Part shown: positions 8,202 through 16,151 of the stretch, piece by piece
Numbering within the stretch: position 1 is the first letter of the stretch
Layout: each line of letters opens with the position of its first letter
Assembly (NCBI RefSeq): GCF_000421265.1
Contig: NZ_ATWN01000014.1
Location: forward strand, 1-64,000
DNA: 64,000 nucleotides
From: Thalassospira lucentensis MCCC 1A00383 = DSM 14000
Lineage (GTDB): Bacteria > Pseudomonadota > Alphaproteobacteria > Rhodospirillales > Thalassospiraceae
Reading direction: 5' to 3'
The notes under the pieces: model-generated
Told to the model about the DNA's origin: nothing
Databases searched by the model: none
Seen by the model: only the letters and a program-made list of their open reading frames with translations
Position numbers and translations under genes: made by a program

Positions 8202-9094
8202 CACCACACCATTTCGTCGCCATTGGCGAATGCATGATCGAGATGTCGGGGGGTGCAGGTGACCAATGGAAGTTGGGCATTGCGGGCGATACGCTGAACA
8301 CCGCATGGCATTTCCGCAATGCGACGCCGGCGGATGATTGGCATATACGCTATGTCACAGCACTTGGGGGTGATCGATATTCTGATCGGATTGCACAGTT
8401 TATTTCGGATGCCGGGATTGACACCAGGGCCATTCGGCGACTGTCTGGCAAGCGACCGGGATTGTATCTTATTGATCAGGAAGGTGGCGACCGTGTCTTT
8501 ACCTATTGGCGCGAGAACTCGGCTGCCCGCAACATGGCCGACGACCTGACCGCTTTGGCGTCTGCGTTAAATGGTGCAGATGTTTTGTATCTGTCGGGGA
8601 TAACGCTCGCAATTTTGGCTCCGGAAAGGCGTGCGGCCTTTATCGATTTGCTTAAGCCGTTGTCGGAACGTACCCGTATTGCGTTCGATCCCAATATTCG
8701 TCCCGCCCTTTGGGAGAGTGAGGAAGCTTGCAAAGCCGCGATATCAAGCGTTGCGGCAATGTCCGAATTTATCCTGCCAAGTTTCGACGACGAAGCCGCC
8801 CTGTTTGGCGATCATTCACCAGAAGAAACTGTTGCGAGATATCGCGACCTTGGAGTGCGCGAGGTCGTCGTCAAAAACGCCGGCAACCCTTGCACATTTT
8901 TAAGCGAGGATCAGGTGAAAACCATTGCCACACCTCAGGTGTCAAAGATTGTCGATGCAACTGGGGCGGGCGATTCTTTTAATGCGGCATTTTTGGCGAC
9001 GCGACTTTCCGGTATGGGTTGTGTCGATGCAATCCGGGCCGGGCAGGCATTATCCGCCAAGGTCATCCAAACCCACGGCGCGTTGGTAGTCTGA
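8198..9094 (+). CDS. kdgK: 2-keto-3-deoxygluconate kinase (PfkB family)
   Basis: This 298-residue ribokinase-family sugar kinase has the C-terminal signature DATGAGDSFNAAFLA, with catalytic D259, and a substrate-region GGDRVFTYWR at about 97-106 typical of KDG kinases. It phosphorylates KDG to KDPG for the Entner-Doudoroff aldolase, which is not in this window. Its ATG overlaps uxuB by 4 bp. The pathway then reads hexonate/hexuronate to mannonate to KDG to KDPG. Confidence 0.93.
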   Translation: MTPHHFVAIGECMIEMSGGAGDQWKLGIAGDTLNTAWHFRNATPADDWHIRYVTALGGDRYSDRIAQFISDAGIDTRAIRRLSGKRPGLYLIDQEGGDRVFTYWRENSAARNMADDLTALASALNGADVLYLSGITLAILAPERRAAFIDLLKPLSERTRIAFDPNIRPALWESEEACKAAISSVAAMSEFILPSFDDEAALFGDHSPEETVARYRDLGVREVVVKNAGNPCTFLSEDQVKTIATPQVSKIVDATGAGDSFNAAFLATRLSGMGCVDAIRAGQALSAKVIQTHGALVV

Positions 9095-9229
9095 GTATGA
9101 AAATACGGGTGCACTCAGTACGAATCAACAACGCCTTTGCCCTCAACTGCGGCGCATGTGAGATTGTTCCGCGTCATTCAAGTGGTAGGTTTGTCAAACT
9201 GTTCGCATTCTCGAGTCATGTGCGATCCG

Positions 9230-9241
9230 CAGGATATCCTG
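9230..9241. repeat. 12-bp perfect palindrome CAGGATATCCTG, copy 1
   Basis: This perfect palindrome lies in the 229-bp gap between the convergent ends of kdgK and the LacI gene. The identical 12-mer recurs at 19122-19133 in the fucose-type promoter region. Its function is unknown. Confidence 0.6.
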
Positions 9242-9323
9242 GTTAGCTGAGCCCGGATCGTGCATGACTTTTGCTATAGACCAGCTTCGTCAGAGCATTA
9301 CCGTGTTTGGTGCTGCAATGGCC

Positions 9324-10346
9324 TCACAGGTTTTCCGCGATGAGGATTTCTATTCGGATGCGTTCTTGGGACGCCAGTGTCTCGCGGTTTTCGCATTGAG
9401 CTCTGAGTGTTCGCACGGCACTGCGGATGATGTGTCCCGGGTCTTGGTTAATCAGTGCATCAAGGGTCTTTGCCCGAAGTGCGTGTTCTGTTGACGGTGT
9501 GCGTTCATGGGCGATGGTGATGATTTTTTCTTCACCGCAGAGATTTTGCGCAAGGTCGATCGCAACGCGTGCTTCGGACCCCATGATATACAGCCCGACA
9601 ATATCCTGATGGGCTGCAAAGGCGTTTGCCAAAACAAGTCGGGTTCTTTCTGCTGTCCCGTGTGTTTCAAGCGTCGGCAGGGCATCAAATTGCGGATATT
9701 CGCGGCTCATCACCTTATCAAAACCAAGGCGTCGCTCAAGGCTGTCGCGTGATTGCATGGTTTCCGCAAGAACCAGAATTGAACCCGTGGTATGGCCAAG
9801 GAACCGCGCCATCAGGCGCCCGGCGGTTGCACCTGCGGCAATGTTATCTATGCCAACAAACGGCTGACTGCCTTCTTCTTGCTGGTTGGATATGAAGGCC
9901 ACGGTCTGTATGCCCCGTTCCCTCATGCGATAAAGCGCATCGCGAATCTGCGGGGTTTCCGGGGCCATAATGGCGATGCCATCATAATCCTCTGCTGATA
10001 ATCGCGACAGGGTTTTGGCTGCGCGATGCGGATCATGGTCATCAATACGGACAACCTTGGTCGCGATCATTTCCGCCCGGCTGGCCTGATCAAATTCCGA
10101 TATGTGCTTGATAATCACATCCAGAAATTCATCGCCCGTTCGGGGCAGGACAAAGCCGAAACGATATCCTTTTTGGCGGGCCAGGGTGGCGGCGACCTGA
10201 TTTCTTTGAAAGCCAGTGCGTTCAATCGCCTCGTTGACGGCATCGACTGTTTTCTGTCGTACACCGGAACGTCCGTTGAGTACCCGATCTATGGTTGCAA
10301 GGCTGACGCCAGCCGCCTTGGCAAGGTCTTTGGTGGTCGGTCTCAT
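9324..10346 (-). CDS. LacI-family transcriptional regulator of the downstream ABC/dihydroxyacetone-kinase operon
   Basis: This 340-residue protein has a LacI helix-turn-helix at residues 3-24 (TTKDLAKAAGVSLATIDRVLNGRSG as two motifs) and hinge helix, then a periplasmic-binding-protein-like sugar domain of about 270 residues. It is divergent from the ABC importer operon, with two copies of a 16-bp LacI-like operator between them, so it is most likely the local repressor, relieved by the imported sugar or polyol. The ligand domain resembles the ribose-binding type. Start codon is ATG at 10346, where the conserved MRPTTKDLAKAAG begins. Confidence 0.92.
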   Translation of the reverse strand: MRPTTKDLAKAAGVSLATIDRVLNGRSGVRQKTVDAVNEAIERTGFQRNQVAATLARQKGYRFGFVLPRTGDEFLDVIIKHISEFDQASRAEMIATKVVRIDDHDPHRAAKTLSRLSAEDYDGIAIMAPETPQIRDALYRMRERGIQTVAFISNQQEEGSQPFVGIDNIAAGATAGRLMARFLGHTTGSILVLAETMQSRDSLERRLGFDKVMSREYPQFDALPTLETHGTAERTRLVLANAFAAHQDIVGLYIMGSEARVAIDLAQNLCGEEKIITIAHERTPSTEHALRAKTLDALINQDPGHIIRSAVRTLRAQCENRETLASQERIRIEILIAENL

Positions 10347-10420
10347 TGGTTATTCAGGCCTAAATCGCTTGGGTTTTCTTAGGTTACTTTCAACTATTTG
10401 GCGCGTGACTGCAAGAAATT

Positions 10421-10466
10421 TGAGGTGCGTAACTCAGAAAATACTCTTTTTGAGGTGCGTACCTCA
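10421..10466. promoter_or_regulatory. Two LacI-type operators (TGAGGTGCGTAMCTCA)
   Basis: TGAGGTGCGTAACTCA at 10421-10436 and TGAGGTGCGTACCTCA at 10451-10466 share 15 of 16 bases. The second has perfect 6-bp arms around a GCGT centre. They are exactly 30 bp apart start to start, about three helical turns, in the gap between the LacI gene and the ABC operon, ending 67 bp before the binding-protein start. The position fits dimer binding on one DNA face and repression of the operon. Confidence 0.85.
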
Positions 10467-10532
10467 AAAACTTGTGGTAGAAGTGCTTCCGTGGCTGGGA
10501 AGCCGCGACGTTTCAAAGGGAGGAAAAATAAA

Positions 10533-11855
10533 ATGAAGTCGAAACATTTGATGACGGTAGTGGCCTCGGCAATCGTTGCCGGTTCGCTTCCGAATGCGGC
10601 AGCCGCAGAAGATTTAACACTGTGCTGGGCAGCTTGGGACCCAGCGAATGCCTTGGTCGAACTTTCCAAAGACTTCGAAACCAAAAGCGGTCACAGCGTG
10701 AGCTTTGAGTTCGTCCCATGGACGTCCTTTGCTGATCGCATGCTCAATGAGCTAAACTCCGCCGGTCAGTTATGTGACCTTATGATTGGCGACAGCCAGT
10801 GGATTGGCGGCGGTGCCGAGAACGGTCACTATGTGAAGTTGAATGACTTTTTCGATGCCAATGGCATCGACATGGGCGATTTTATTCCGGCAACTGTGAC
10901 CGGTTACGCTGAATGGCCAAAGAATACACCAAATTACTACGCGCTTCCGGCCTTTGGCGATGTGGTCGGTTGGACGTATCGTAAGGATTGGTTTGAGCGC
11001 CCGGAAATTCGCGAAGCTTTCAAGGCAAAGTATGGTCGCGAACTCGGCGAGCCGGCAACGCTTGAGGAACTAAAGGATATCGCGCAATTCTTCCAGGGAC
11101 GTGACATTGATGGCACGACCGTCTATGGGGCTGCTATCTATACCGAGCGCGGGTCTGAAGGCATCACCATGGGGGTGACGAATGCGCTCTATAACTATGG
11201 TTTTCAGTATGAAAACCCTGACAAGCCCTATGATCTTGACGGTTTTGTGAATTCCAAAGGTGCTGCAGAAGGTCTGGAGTTTTACAAGGAGCTCTATGAT
11301 ACCGCGACGCCTCCGGGATCATCAAACTGGTACATGAGCGAAAATATTGATGCCTATAAATCCGGGCAGGTTGCGCTTCAGATGAACTTTGCCTTCATCT
11401 GGCCGGGCGTTGAAGCCGACCCTAACGTTGGCGGCGGTAAGTCGGGATACTTCCCGAACCCAGCCGGTCCCGCCGGGCAGTTTGCCCAGCTTGGCGGACA
11501 GGGAATTTCGGTTGTTGCGTATTCTGAAAAGCAGGAAGCCGCACTGGAATACATCAAGTGGTTCGCACAGCCTGAAATTCAGGCACGCTGGTGGGAACTT
11601 GGCGGGTATTCCGCACTGCGTGAGGTGGTCGAGGATCCGGGCTTTGCCGATAGCCAGCCCTACGCACAGACCTTCCTTGATAGCATGGCCATCGTGAAGG
11701 ATTTTTGGGCTGAACCGGCCTATGCCGATCTGCTTTTGTCGATGCAAGAACGCATCCACAATTATGTGGTTGCGGGTCAGGGTACCGCACAGGAAGCACT
11801 TGACGGTCTGGTGGAAGATTGGACAGAGGTCTTTGAAGACGAAGGCAAGCTCTAA
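10533..11855 (+). CDS. ABC importer family-1 solute-binding protein
   Basis: This 440-residue protein has a signal peptide (MKSKHLMTVVASAIVAGSLP, cleavage after AAA near residue 25) followed by a family-1 extracellular binding-protein fold (carbohydrate/polyol type). The start at 10533 has AGGGAGGAAAAATAAA upstream; the frame extends 45 codons further, but that part runs through the operators and is non-coding. It is the first gene of an operon with two permeases, a small membrane protein, two ATPases and a dihydroxyacetone kinase. The ligand is therefore probably a triose or polyol convertible to dihydroxyacetone (inference). Confidence 0.9.
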   Translation: MKSKHLMTVVASAIVAGSLPNAAAAEDLTLCWAAWDPANALVELSKDFETKSGHSVSFEFVPWTSFADRMLNELNSAGQLCDLMIGDSQWIGGGAENGHYVKLNDFFDANGIDMGDFIPATVTGYAEWPKNTPNYYALPAFGDVVGWTYRKDWFERPEIREAFKAKYGRELGEPATLEELKDIAQFFQGRDIDGTTVYGAAIYTERGSEGITMGVTNALYNYGFQYENPDKPYDLDGFVNSKGAAEGLEFYKELYDTATPPGSSNWYMSENIDAYKSGQVALQMNFAFIWPGVEADPNVGGGKSGYFPNPAGPAGQFAQLGGQGISVVAYSEKQEAALEYIKWFAQPEIQARWWELGGYSALREVVEDPGFADSQPYAQTFLDSMAIVKDFWAEPAYADLLLSMQERIHNYVVAGQGTAQEALDGLVEDWTEVFEDEGKL

Positions 11856-11891
11856 GCCTTTATCACTGTCAGAAATGACTGGCTCTGAACC

Positions 11892-11925
11892 GACCCCGTC
11901 CATGCTGTAATGGATGGTCGGGGTC
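11892..11925 (+). terminator. Intercistronic hairpin after the binding-protein gene
   Basis: GACCCCG and TCCAT pair with ATGGA and CGGGGTC around a 6-nt loop, with a 4-nt bulge on one side. It starts 37 nt after the stop and has no T-run. It probably protects the binding-protein mRNA or partly limits readthrough into the permease genes. Confidence 0.6.
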
Positions 11926-11983
11926 AACCTTCCGACCGAGTGAAGACCGCGTGGCATCTGCCGCACGGCTAAGGGCGTCAATA

Positions 11984-12931
11984 ATGAAGAATATTCCGAT
12001 CGAAAAGATCGCCGCGGCTACGCCGGAAACCGTAGCCCAACGCATTCGGGGTCTGTCTGACCGAAGTATTGCGTGGATTTTCGTGGCACCAACGATCTTC
12101 CTGTTGCTGGCGATCAACATTTTCCCATTGATCTGGACCATCTGGCTGAGCTTTACAAACAGCCGGGTAAACCGTCCTAACCGGGATGTTGAGTGGGTTG
12201 GCTTGCGTAATTACGAACGCATTCTGTCAGACTCCGATATCTGGAACACGATGCAGGCAACAGCGCATTTCCTGATCTGGACCATCGTTTTGCAGGTTCT
12301 GATCGGGTTTTTCCTCGCGTTCCTGATTAACAAGAAATTCCGGGGGAATGATCTTTGGACGACGATTATCGTCTTCCCAATGATGTTGTCACCCGCTGTT
12401 GTCGGCAATTTCTGGACCTTTCTCTATCAGCCGCAAATTGGCCTGTTTAATTACGTGATTGCCTTCTTTACCGGGGTGGACCCGGCGAGCTTTTCGATGA
12501 TCGGCGATGTGAATTTGGCACCTTGGGCGATTGTCATTGCCGACACCTGGATGTGGACGCCGTTCGTAATGTTGATCTGTCTGGCCGGGCTGCGATCCAT
12601 TCCAAACAGCATCTATGAGGCTGCAGAATGTGATCGTGCGTCCAAGTGGCGGCAGTTCTGGACGATCACCATTCCCATGGTTTTACCGTTCCTGATGTTG
12701 GCCGTTTTGTTCCGCGGGATTGAGAACTTCAAGATGTTTGATCTTGTCGTTCAACTGACCGGAGGGGGGCCGGGAAACACGACAACACTCACGTCAATCG
12801 ACTTGAAACGTGAAGCGTTCGAGAAATGGCGAACCGGATATTCGTCGGCCTATGCCGTCATCCTTTTTGTCACCGTCTTCGGCCTTGCATCAATCTACGT
12901 CAAAGCCCTGAACAAGGTAAAAGAAAGATGA
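11984..12931 (+). CDS. ABC sugar/polyol permease, first membrane subunit
   Basis: This 315-residue protein has six or so membrane helices and the MalF-type EAA loop (SIYEAAECDRASKWRQFWTITIPMVLP as adjoining parts). It forms half of the translocation pore with the next gene. The frame also allows a GTG start at 11951; I prefer ATG 11984 with AAGGG about 9 nt upstream, but this is uncertain. The end overlaps the next gene by 4 bp. Confidence 0.9.
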   Translation: MKNIPIEKIAAATPETVAQRIRGLSDRSIAWIFVAPTIFLLLAINIFPLIWTIWLSFTNSRVNRPNRDVEWVGLRNYERILSDSDIWNTMQATAHFLIWTIVLQVLIGFFLAFLINKKFRGNDLWTTIIVFPMMLSPAVVGNFWTFLYQPQIGLFNYVIAFFTGVDPASFSMIGDVNLAPWAIVIADTWMWTPFVMLICLAGLRSIPNSIYEAAECDRASKWRQFWTITIPMVLPFLMLAVLFRGIENFKMFDLVVQLTGGGPGNTTTLTSIDLKREAFEKWRTGYSSAYAVILFVTVFGLASIYVKALNKVKER

Positions 12932-13866
12932 GTTTTTCGATTACAGAACCAAAAAAGGGGACCAAGTGGTTCGCCGGGGTCCTTGTTGTTGGCTATGCGT
13001 TGATTACCATTGCACCGCTGCTTTGGATCATCGCAACCGGGTTCAAATCCCCGACCGATTCCATTTCTTATCCGCCTAAAGTTATTTTTGATCCGTCGCT
13101 TGAAGGATACGTCAATCTTTTCACCGATCGTACCCGCGCAACGGACGACATGCTTGAAGCCAAGGGGGAGCCGCAAACCTGGTACGAGCAAATCGCACGT
13201 GATCAGGGGACCATCATCAGCGGCCCGTCACGCTATGGCGAGCGTTTCCTGAACTCGATCATCATCGGTTTTGGGTCGACCGCACTTTGTATGGTGCTGG
13301 GCACGGCAGCGGCATATGCCTTTAGCCGTTTTCGCGTGCCGCTCAAGGATGACTTGCTGTTCTTCATCCTGTCGACCCGCATGATGCCGCCCATTGCGGT
13401 GGCCATTCCGATCTTTCTGATGTTTCGCAATCTTGGACTTAACGATACGCATCTGGGGATGATCCTGCTGTATACCGCAGTTAACCTGTCGCTGTCGGTC
13501 TGGTTGCTTAAGGGCTTCATCGATGAAATTCCGGTGGAGTACGAAGAAGCCGCTCTGATTGATGGCTACACGCGGTTTCAGGCCTTTTACAAAGTGGTCC
13601 TGCCGCAGGCGGCAACGGGTATCGCATCGACCGCGATCTTTTGTCTGATCTTTGCGTGGAACGAATATGCCTTCGCCGTCTTGCTGACATCGGGCACAGC
13701 ACAAACCGCACCGCCGTTTATTCCAACGATCATCGGGGTCGGGGGTAAGGATTGGCCCGCTGTCGCGGCGGGTGCGACGATCTTCCTCGTGCCGGTTATG
13801 GTCTTTACCATCTTGCTACGTAAACATTTGCTGCGCGGGATCACATTTGGAGCAGTACGCAAATGA
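12928..13866 (+). CDS. ABC sugar/polyol permease, second membrane subunit
   Basis: This 312-residue MalG-type permease carries the EAA loop VEYEEAALIDGYTRFQAFYK, which contacts an ATPase. Compared with typical MalG-like proteins it has an extra soluble stretch of about 45 residues (residues 66-110, TRATDDMLEAKGEPQTWYEQ region) between the first two helices, presumably periplasmic. This insertion is also seen in glycerol- and mannitol-type relatives. ATG is chosen because it forms the ATGA overlap with the preceding stop; a longer frame inside the upstream gene is a shadow. Confidence 0.9.
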   Translation: MSFSITEPKKGTKWFAGVLVVGYALITIAPLLWIIATGFKSPTDSISYPPKVIFDPSLEGYVNLFTDRTRATDDMLEAKGEPQTWYEQIARDQGTIISGPSRYGERFLNSIIIGFGSTALCMVLGTAAAYAFSRFRVPLKDDLLFFILSTRMMPPIAVAIPIFLMFRNLGLNDTHLGMILLYTAVNLSLSVWLLKGFIDEIPVEYEEAALIDGYTRFQAFYKVVLPQAATGIASTAIFCLIFAWNEYAFAVLLTSGTAQTAPPFIPTIIGVGGKDWPAVAAGATIFLVPVMVFTILLRKHLLRGITFGAVRK

Positions 13867-14051
13867 GTGATTTCATCAACGGACTGTTGCGGCTGCGCCG
13901 TGGCCCATGGGAGATGGTGGCATCAGCCCTTATTGCCTTGGGTGTCGTCATGCTGATGCAGCCCTTTGCCATCACGCTCTATACCTATTCGTTCATCACC
14001 ACGCTGACAGGAACAGTCATGTTCATCGTTGTCAGCCACTTCCCGGAGTGA
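13863..14051 (+). CDS. 62-residue membrane protein of the ABC importer operon
   Basis: This short protein (start MSDFINGLLRLRRGPWEMVA) has two hydrophobic segments at about residues 17-35 and 40-57, with positive charges before the first. It is translationally coupled to the permease (ATGA overlap) and sits 3 bp before the first ATPase, so it is a genuine operon member. Position matches the small DUF2160-type membrane protein of rhizobial glycerol ABC operons (glpU), but I do not claim clear sequence homology. Function is unknown; it may be an accessory subunit of the transporter. Confidence 0.8.
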   Translation: MSDFINGLLRLRRGPWEMVASALIALGVVMLMQPFAITLYTYSFITTLTGTVMFIVVSHFPE

Positions 14052-14054
14052 CCC

Positions 14055-15152
14055 ATGGCACAGATTAGAATTGAAAACGTGCGCAAGGAATTCGGGCCGT
14101 TTACCGCTGTTCAGTCGTCAAGTTTCACCATTGAAGATGGTGAGTTCTTTATGCTGTTGGGGCCGTCGGGTTGTGGCAAGACCACGACCCTTCGGATGAT
14201 GGCCGGGCTTGACCTGCCGACCAGTGGACAGATCTATATTGACGGTGAGGAAGTTGGTCAGAAGCCAGCCAGTCAGCGCGATATTGCTTTTGTTTTTCAG
14301 ATGTTTGCGCTTTATCCGCACATGAATGTCCGTGGCAACATCAGCTACCCGCTGAAAAGTCAGGGAATGAAATCATCTGCGGTGAAAAAGCAGGTCGAAG
14401 AGGTCGCTGAAATCCTTGGCATTACCGATATCCTTGATCGGCCTGTTGGCGGATTGTCGGGTGGTGATCGTCAGCGTGTTGCCCTTGGTCGCGCAATTGT
14501 ACGGGATCCGAAGGCGTTCTTTATGGATGAACCGCTTGGCGCTCTTGATGCCGAATTTCGCGAACATATGTCCGAAGAACTGCGTGCCTTACATGACAGA
14601 ATGGGGGCGACCACTGTTTACGTCACCCATGACCAACTCGAAGCCATGCAGATGGGTGACAAGATTGTTGTGATGAACCATGGTGTGGTCGAACAGTTTG
14701 GTGTTCCGCAAGATATCTATGACTGGCCTGCGACCAAGTTTGTTGCCCAATTCATCGGGTCTCCTCCGATGAATTTCCTTGATTTTGACGGGATGATTGG
14801 CACAGGCGGAACTGAGGTGCGGCTAAATGATGTGATCTTGCCGGTCCCCAAAAGTATCGAAGGTGCCAATGGCAAGCTGACCTTTGGTATCCGTCCCGAG
14901 CATGTGACGCTTGATGACAGTGCCGCCTATCGTGGCCGGGTCATTGCGACGGAATATCTTGGCACGACCCAGATCGTTACCTTTGATACGCCCAATGGCC
15001 TTCTTAAGGCCAGAGTTGCAAGTCACGAAGTGATCAATACCGGACAGGCAATTGGACTTCGGTTTGATCCCCGTACGATCACGTTGTTTGATGCCACACA
15101 CGGCGGCGCATTGCGTTCAGAGGCAAATGAAGGGGTGCTAAACCATGGCTGA
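14055..15152 (+). CDS. ABC importer ATPase, first of two (MalK/UgpC type)
   Basis: This 365-residue ATPase has Walker A GPSGCGKT at 36-43, signature LSGGDRQ at 134-140 (D where Q is usual), Walker B FFMDEP at 155-160, switch H192 and a C-terminal TOBE/MalK-type regulatory domain. It powers import with the second, non-identical ATPase immediately downstream (8-bp overlap). A pair of different ATPases suggests a heterodimer, as in glycerol importers GlpS/GlpT. The D-loop reads LGALDAEFR rather than the common SNLDAKLR. Confidence 0.93.
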   Translation: MAQIRIENVRKEFGPFTAVQSSSFTIEDGEFFMLLGPSGCGKTTTLRMMAGLDLPTSGQIYIDGEEVGQKPASQRDIAFVFQMFALYPHMNVRGNISYPLKSQGMKSSAVKKQVEEVAEILGITDILDRPVGGLSGGDRQRVALGRAIVRDPKAFFMDEPLGALDAEFREHMSEELRALHDRMGATTVYVTHDQLEAMQMGDKIVVMNHGVVEQFGVPQDIYDWPATKFVAQFIGSPPMNFLDFDGMIGTGGTEVRLNDVILPVPKSIEGANGKLTFGIRPEHVTLDDSAAYRGRVIATEYLGTTQIVTFDTPNGLLKARVASHEVINTGQAIGLRFDPRTITLFDATHGGALRSEANEGVLNHG

Positions 15153-16140
15153 GGTAACTTTGGCGGGTATTGCCAAAAACTTTGGGTCGGACGTCGCACT
15201 TGACGATGTCACGATGACGATCCCTGATGGTTCCTTCGTGGTGCTTTTAGGACCCACAGGGGCTGGTAAAACCACAACTTTGCGGATGGTTTCAGGCCTT
15301 GATAAGCCTGATCGTGGCCAGATTTGTATTGATGGGCGCGACATGGCCGGTTTAACCCCGGCCCAGCGAAACGTCGCGATGGTTTTTCAGCAATACTCGC
15401 TGTATCCACATATAACTGTGCGCCAGAATCTGGAATTTCCATTGAAATCTCCGATCCTGAAAACACCAAAAGATGTGATCGATCAAAAGGTTGGAGAAAT
15501 CGCAGAGATCTTGCAGATTTCTCACAAACTCGATAACAAGGCGACCGAGCTTTCGGGAGGGGAAATGCAGCGCGTTTCCATCGGGCGCGCATTGGTGCGC
15601 AGACCGTCAGTCTATTTGATGGATGAGCCGCTAAGCTCGCTCGATGCCAAGTTGCGAGCAGACCTTCGGGTTGAGTTGAAATCCATTCAGGCTGACTCGG
15701 GGGCAACGCTTCTGTATGTCACGCATGATCAGATCGAGGCCATGACCATGGCAACTCATGTCGGGGTTCTGGACAAGGGACGTCTGGTTCAGTTTGGCTC
15801 GCCACGTGAAATTTATGAAGACCCGGTCAGCATCTATGCTGCCAGTCGTTTGGGGCTGCCGCGGATCAATGTGTTGCCGGCGGACGTTTTTGTGGGGGCA
15901 CCTGAGGGGGCCAACCAAATCGGGCTGCGTCCCGAACAAATCATGCAGGGCGAGGGTGAGGATAGTTTCGTGCAAAGGGTTGAGCATTTGGGCGATCAGA
16001 CGCGCCTGCATCTGAACTTCAAGTCGCATGACATCATCACTGTTACCGATGCACATACCGAGCTTAGAACGGGCGACATCGTAAAGATCCGCCCCAATAA
16101 ACCATTCTACTTTGGCGCCGATGGCGCTCGGGTGGCCTGA
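15145..16140 (+). CDS. ABC importer ATPase, second of two (MalK/UgpC type)
   Basis: This 331-residue ATPase has Walker A GPTGAGKT at 36-43, signature LSGGEMQ, Walker B VYLMDEP and a shorter C-terminal TOBE region than its partner. It overlaps the preceding ATPase gene by 8 bp and ends 11 bp before the kinase gene. The two ATPases differ clearly in sequence, so this is not a recent duplication. It likely pairs with its neighbour on the two permeases. Confidence 0.93.
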   Translation: MAEVTLAGIAKNFGSDVALDDVTMTIPDGSFVVLLGPTGAGKTTTLRMVSGLDKPDRGQICIDGRDMAGLTPAQRNVAMVFQQYSLYPHITVRQNLEFPLKSPILKTPKDVIDQKVGEIAEILQISHKLDNKATELSGGEMQRVSIGRALVRRPSVYLMDEPLSSLDAKLRADLRVELKSIQADSGATLLYVTHDQIEAMTMATHVGVLDKGRLVQFGSPREIYEDPVSIYAASRLGLPRINVLPADVFVGAPEGANQIGLRPEQIMQGEGEDSFVQRVEHLGDQTRLHLNFKSHDIITVTDAHTELRTGDIVKIRPNKPFYFGADGARVA

Positions 16141-16151
16141 CGGAGAAGACC

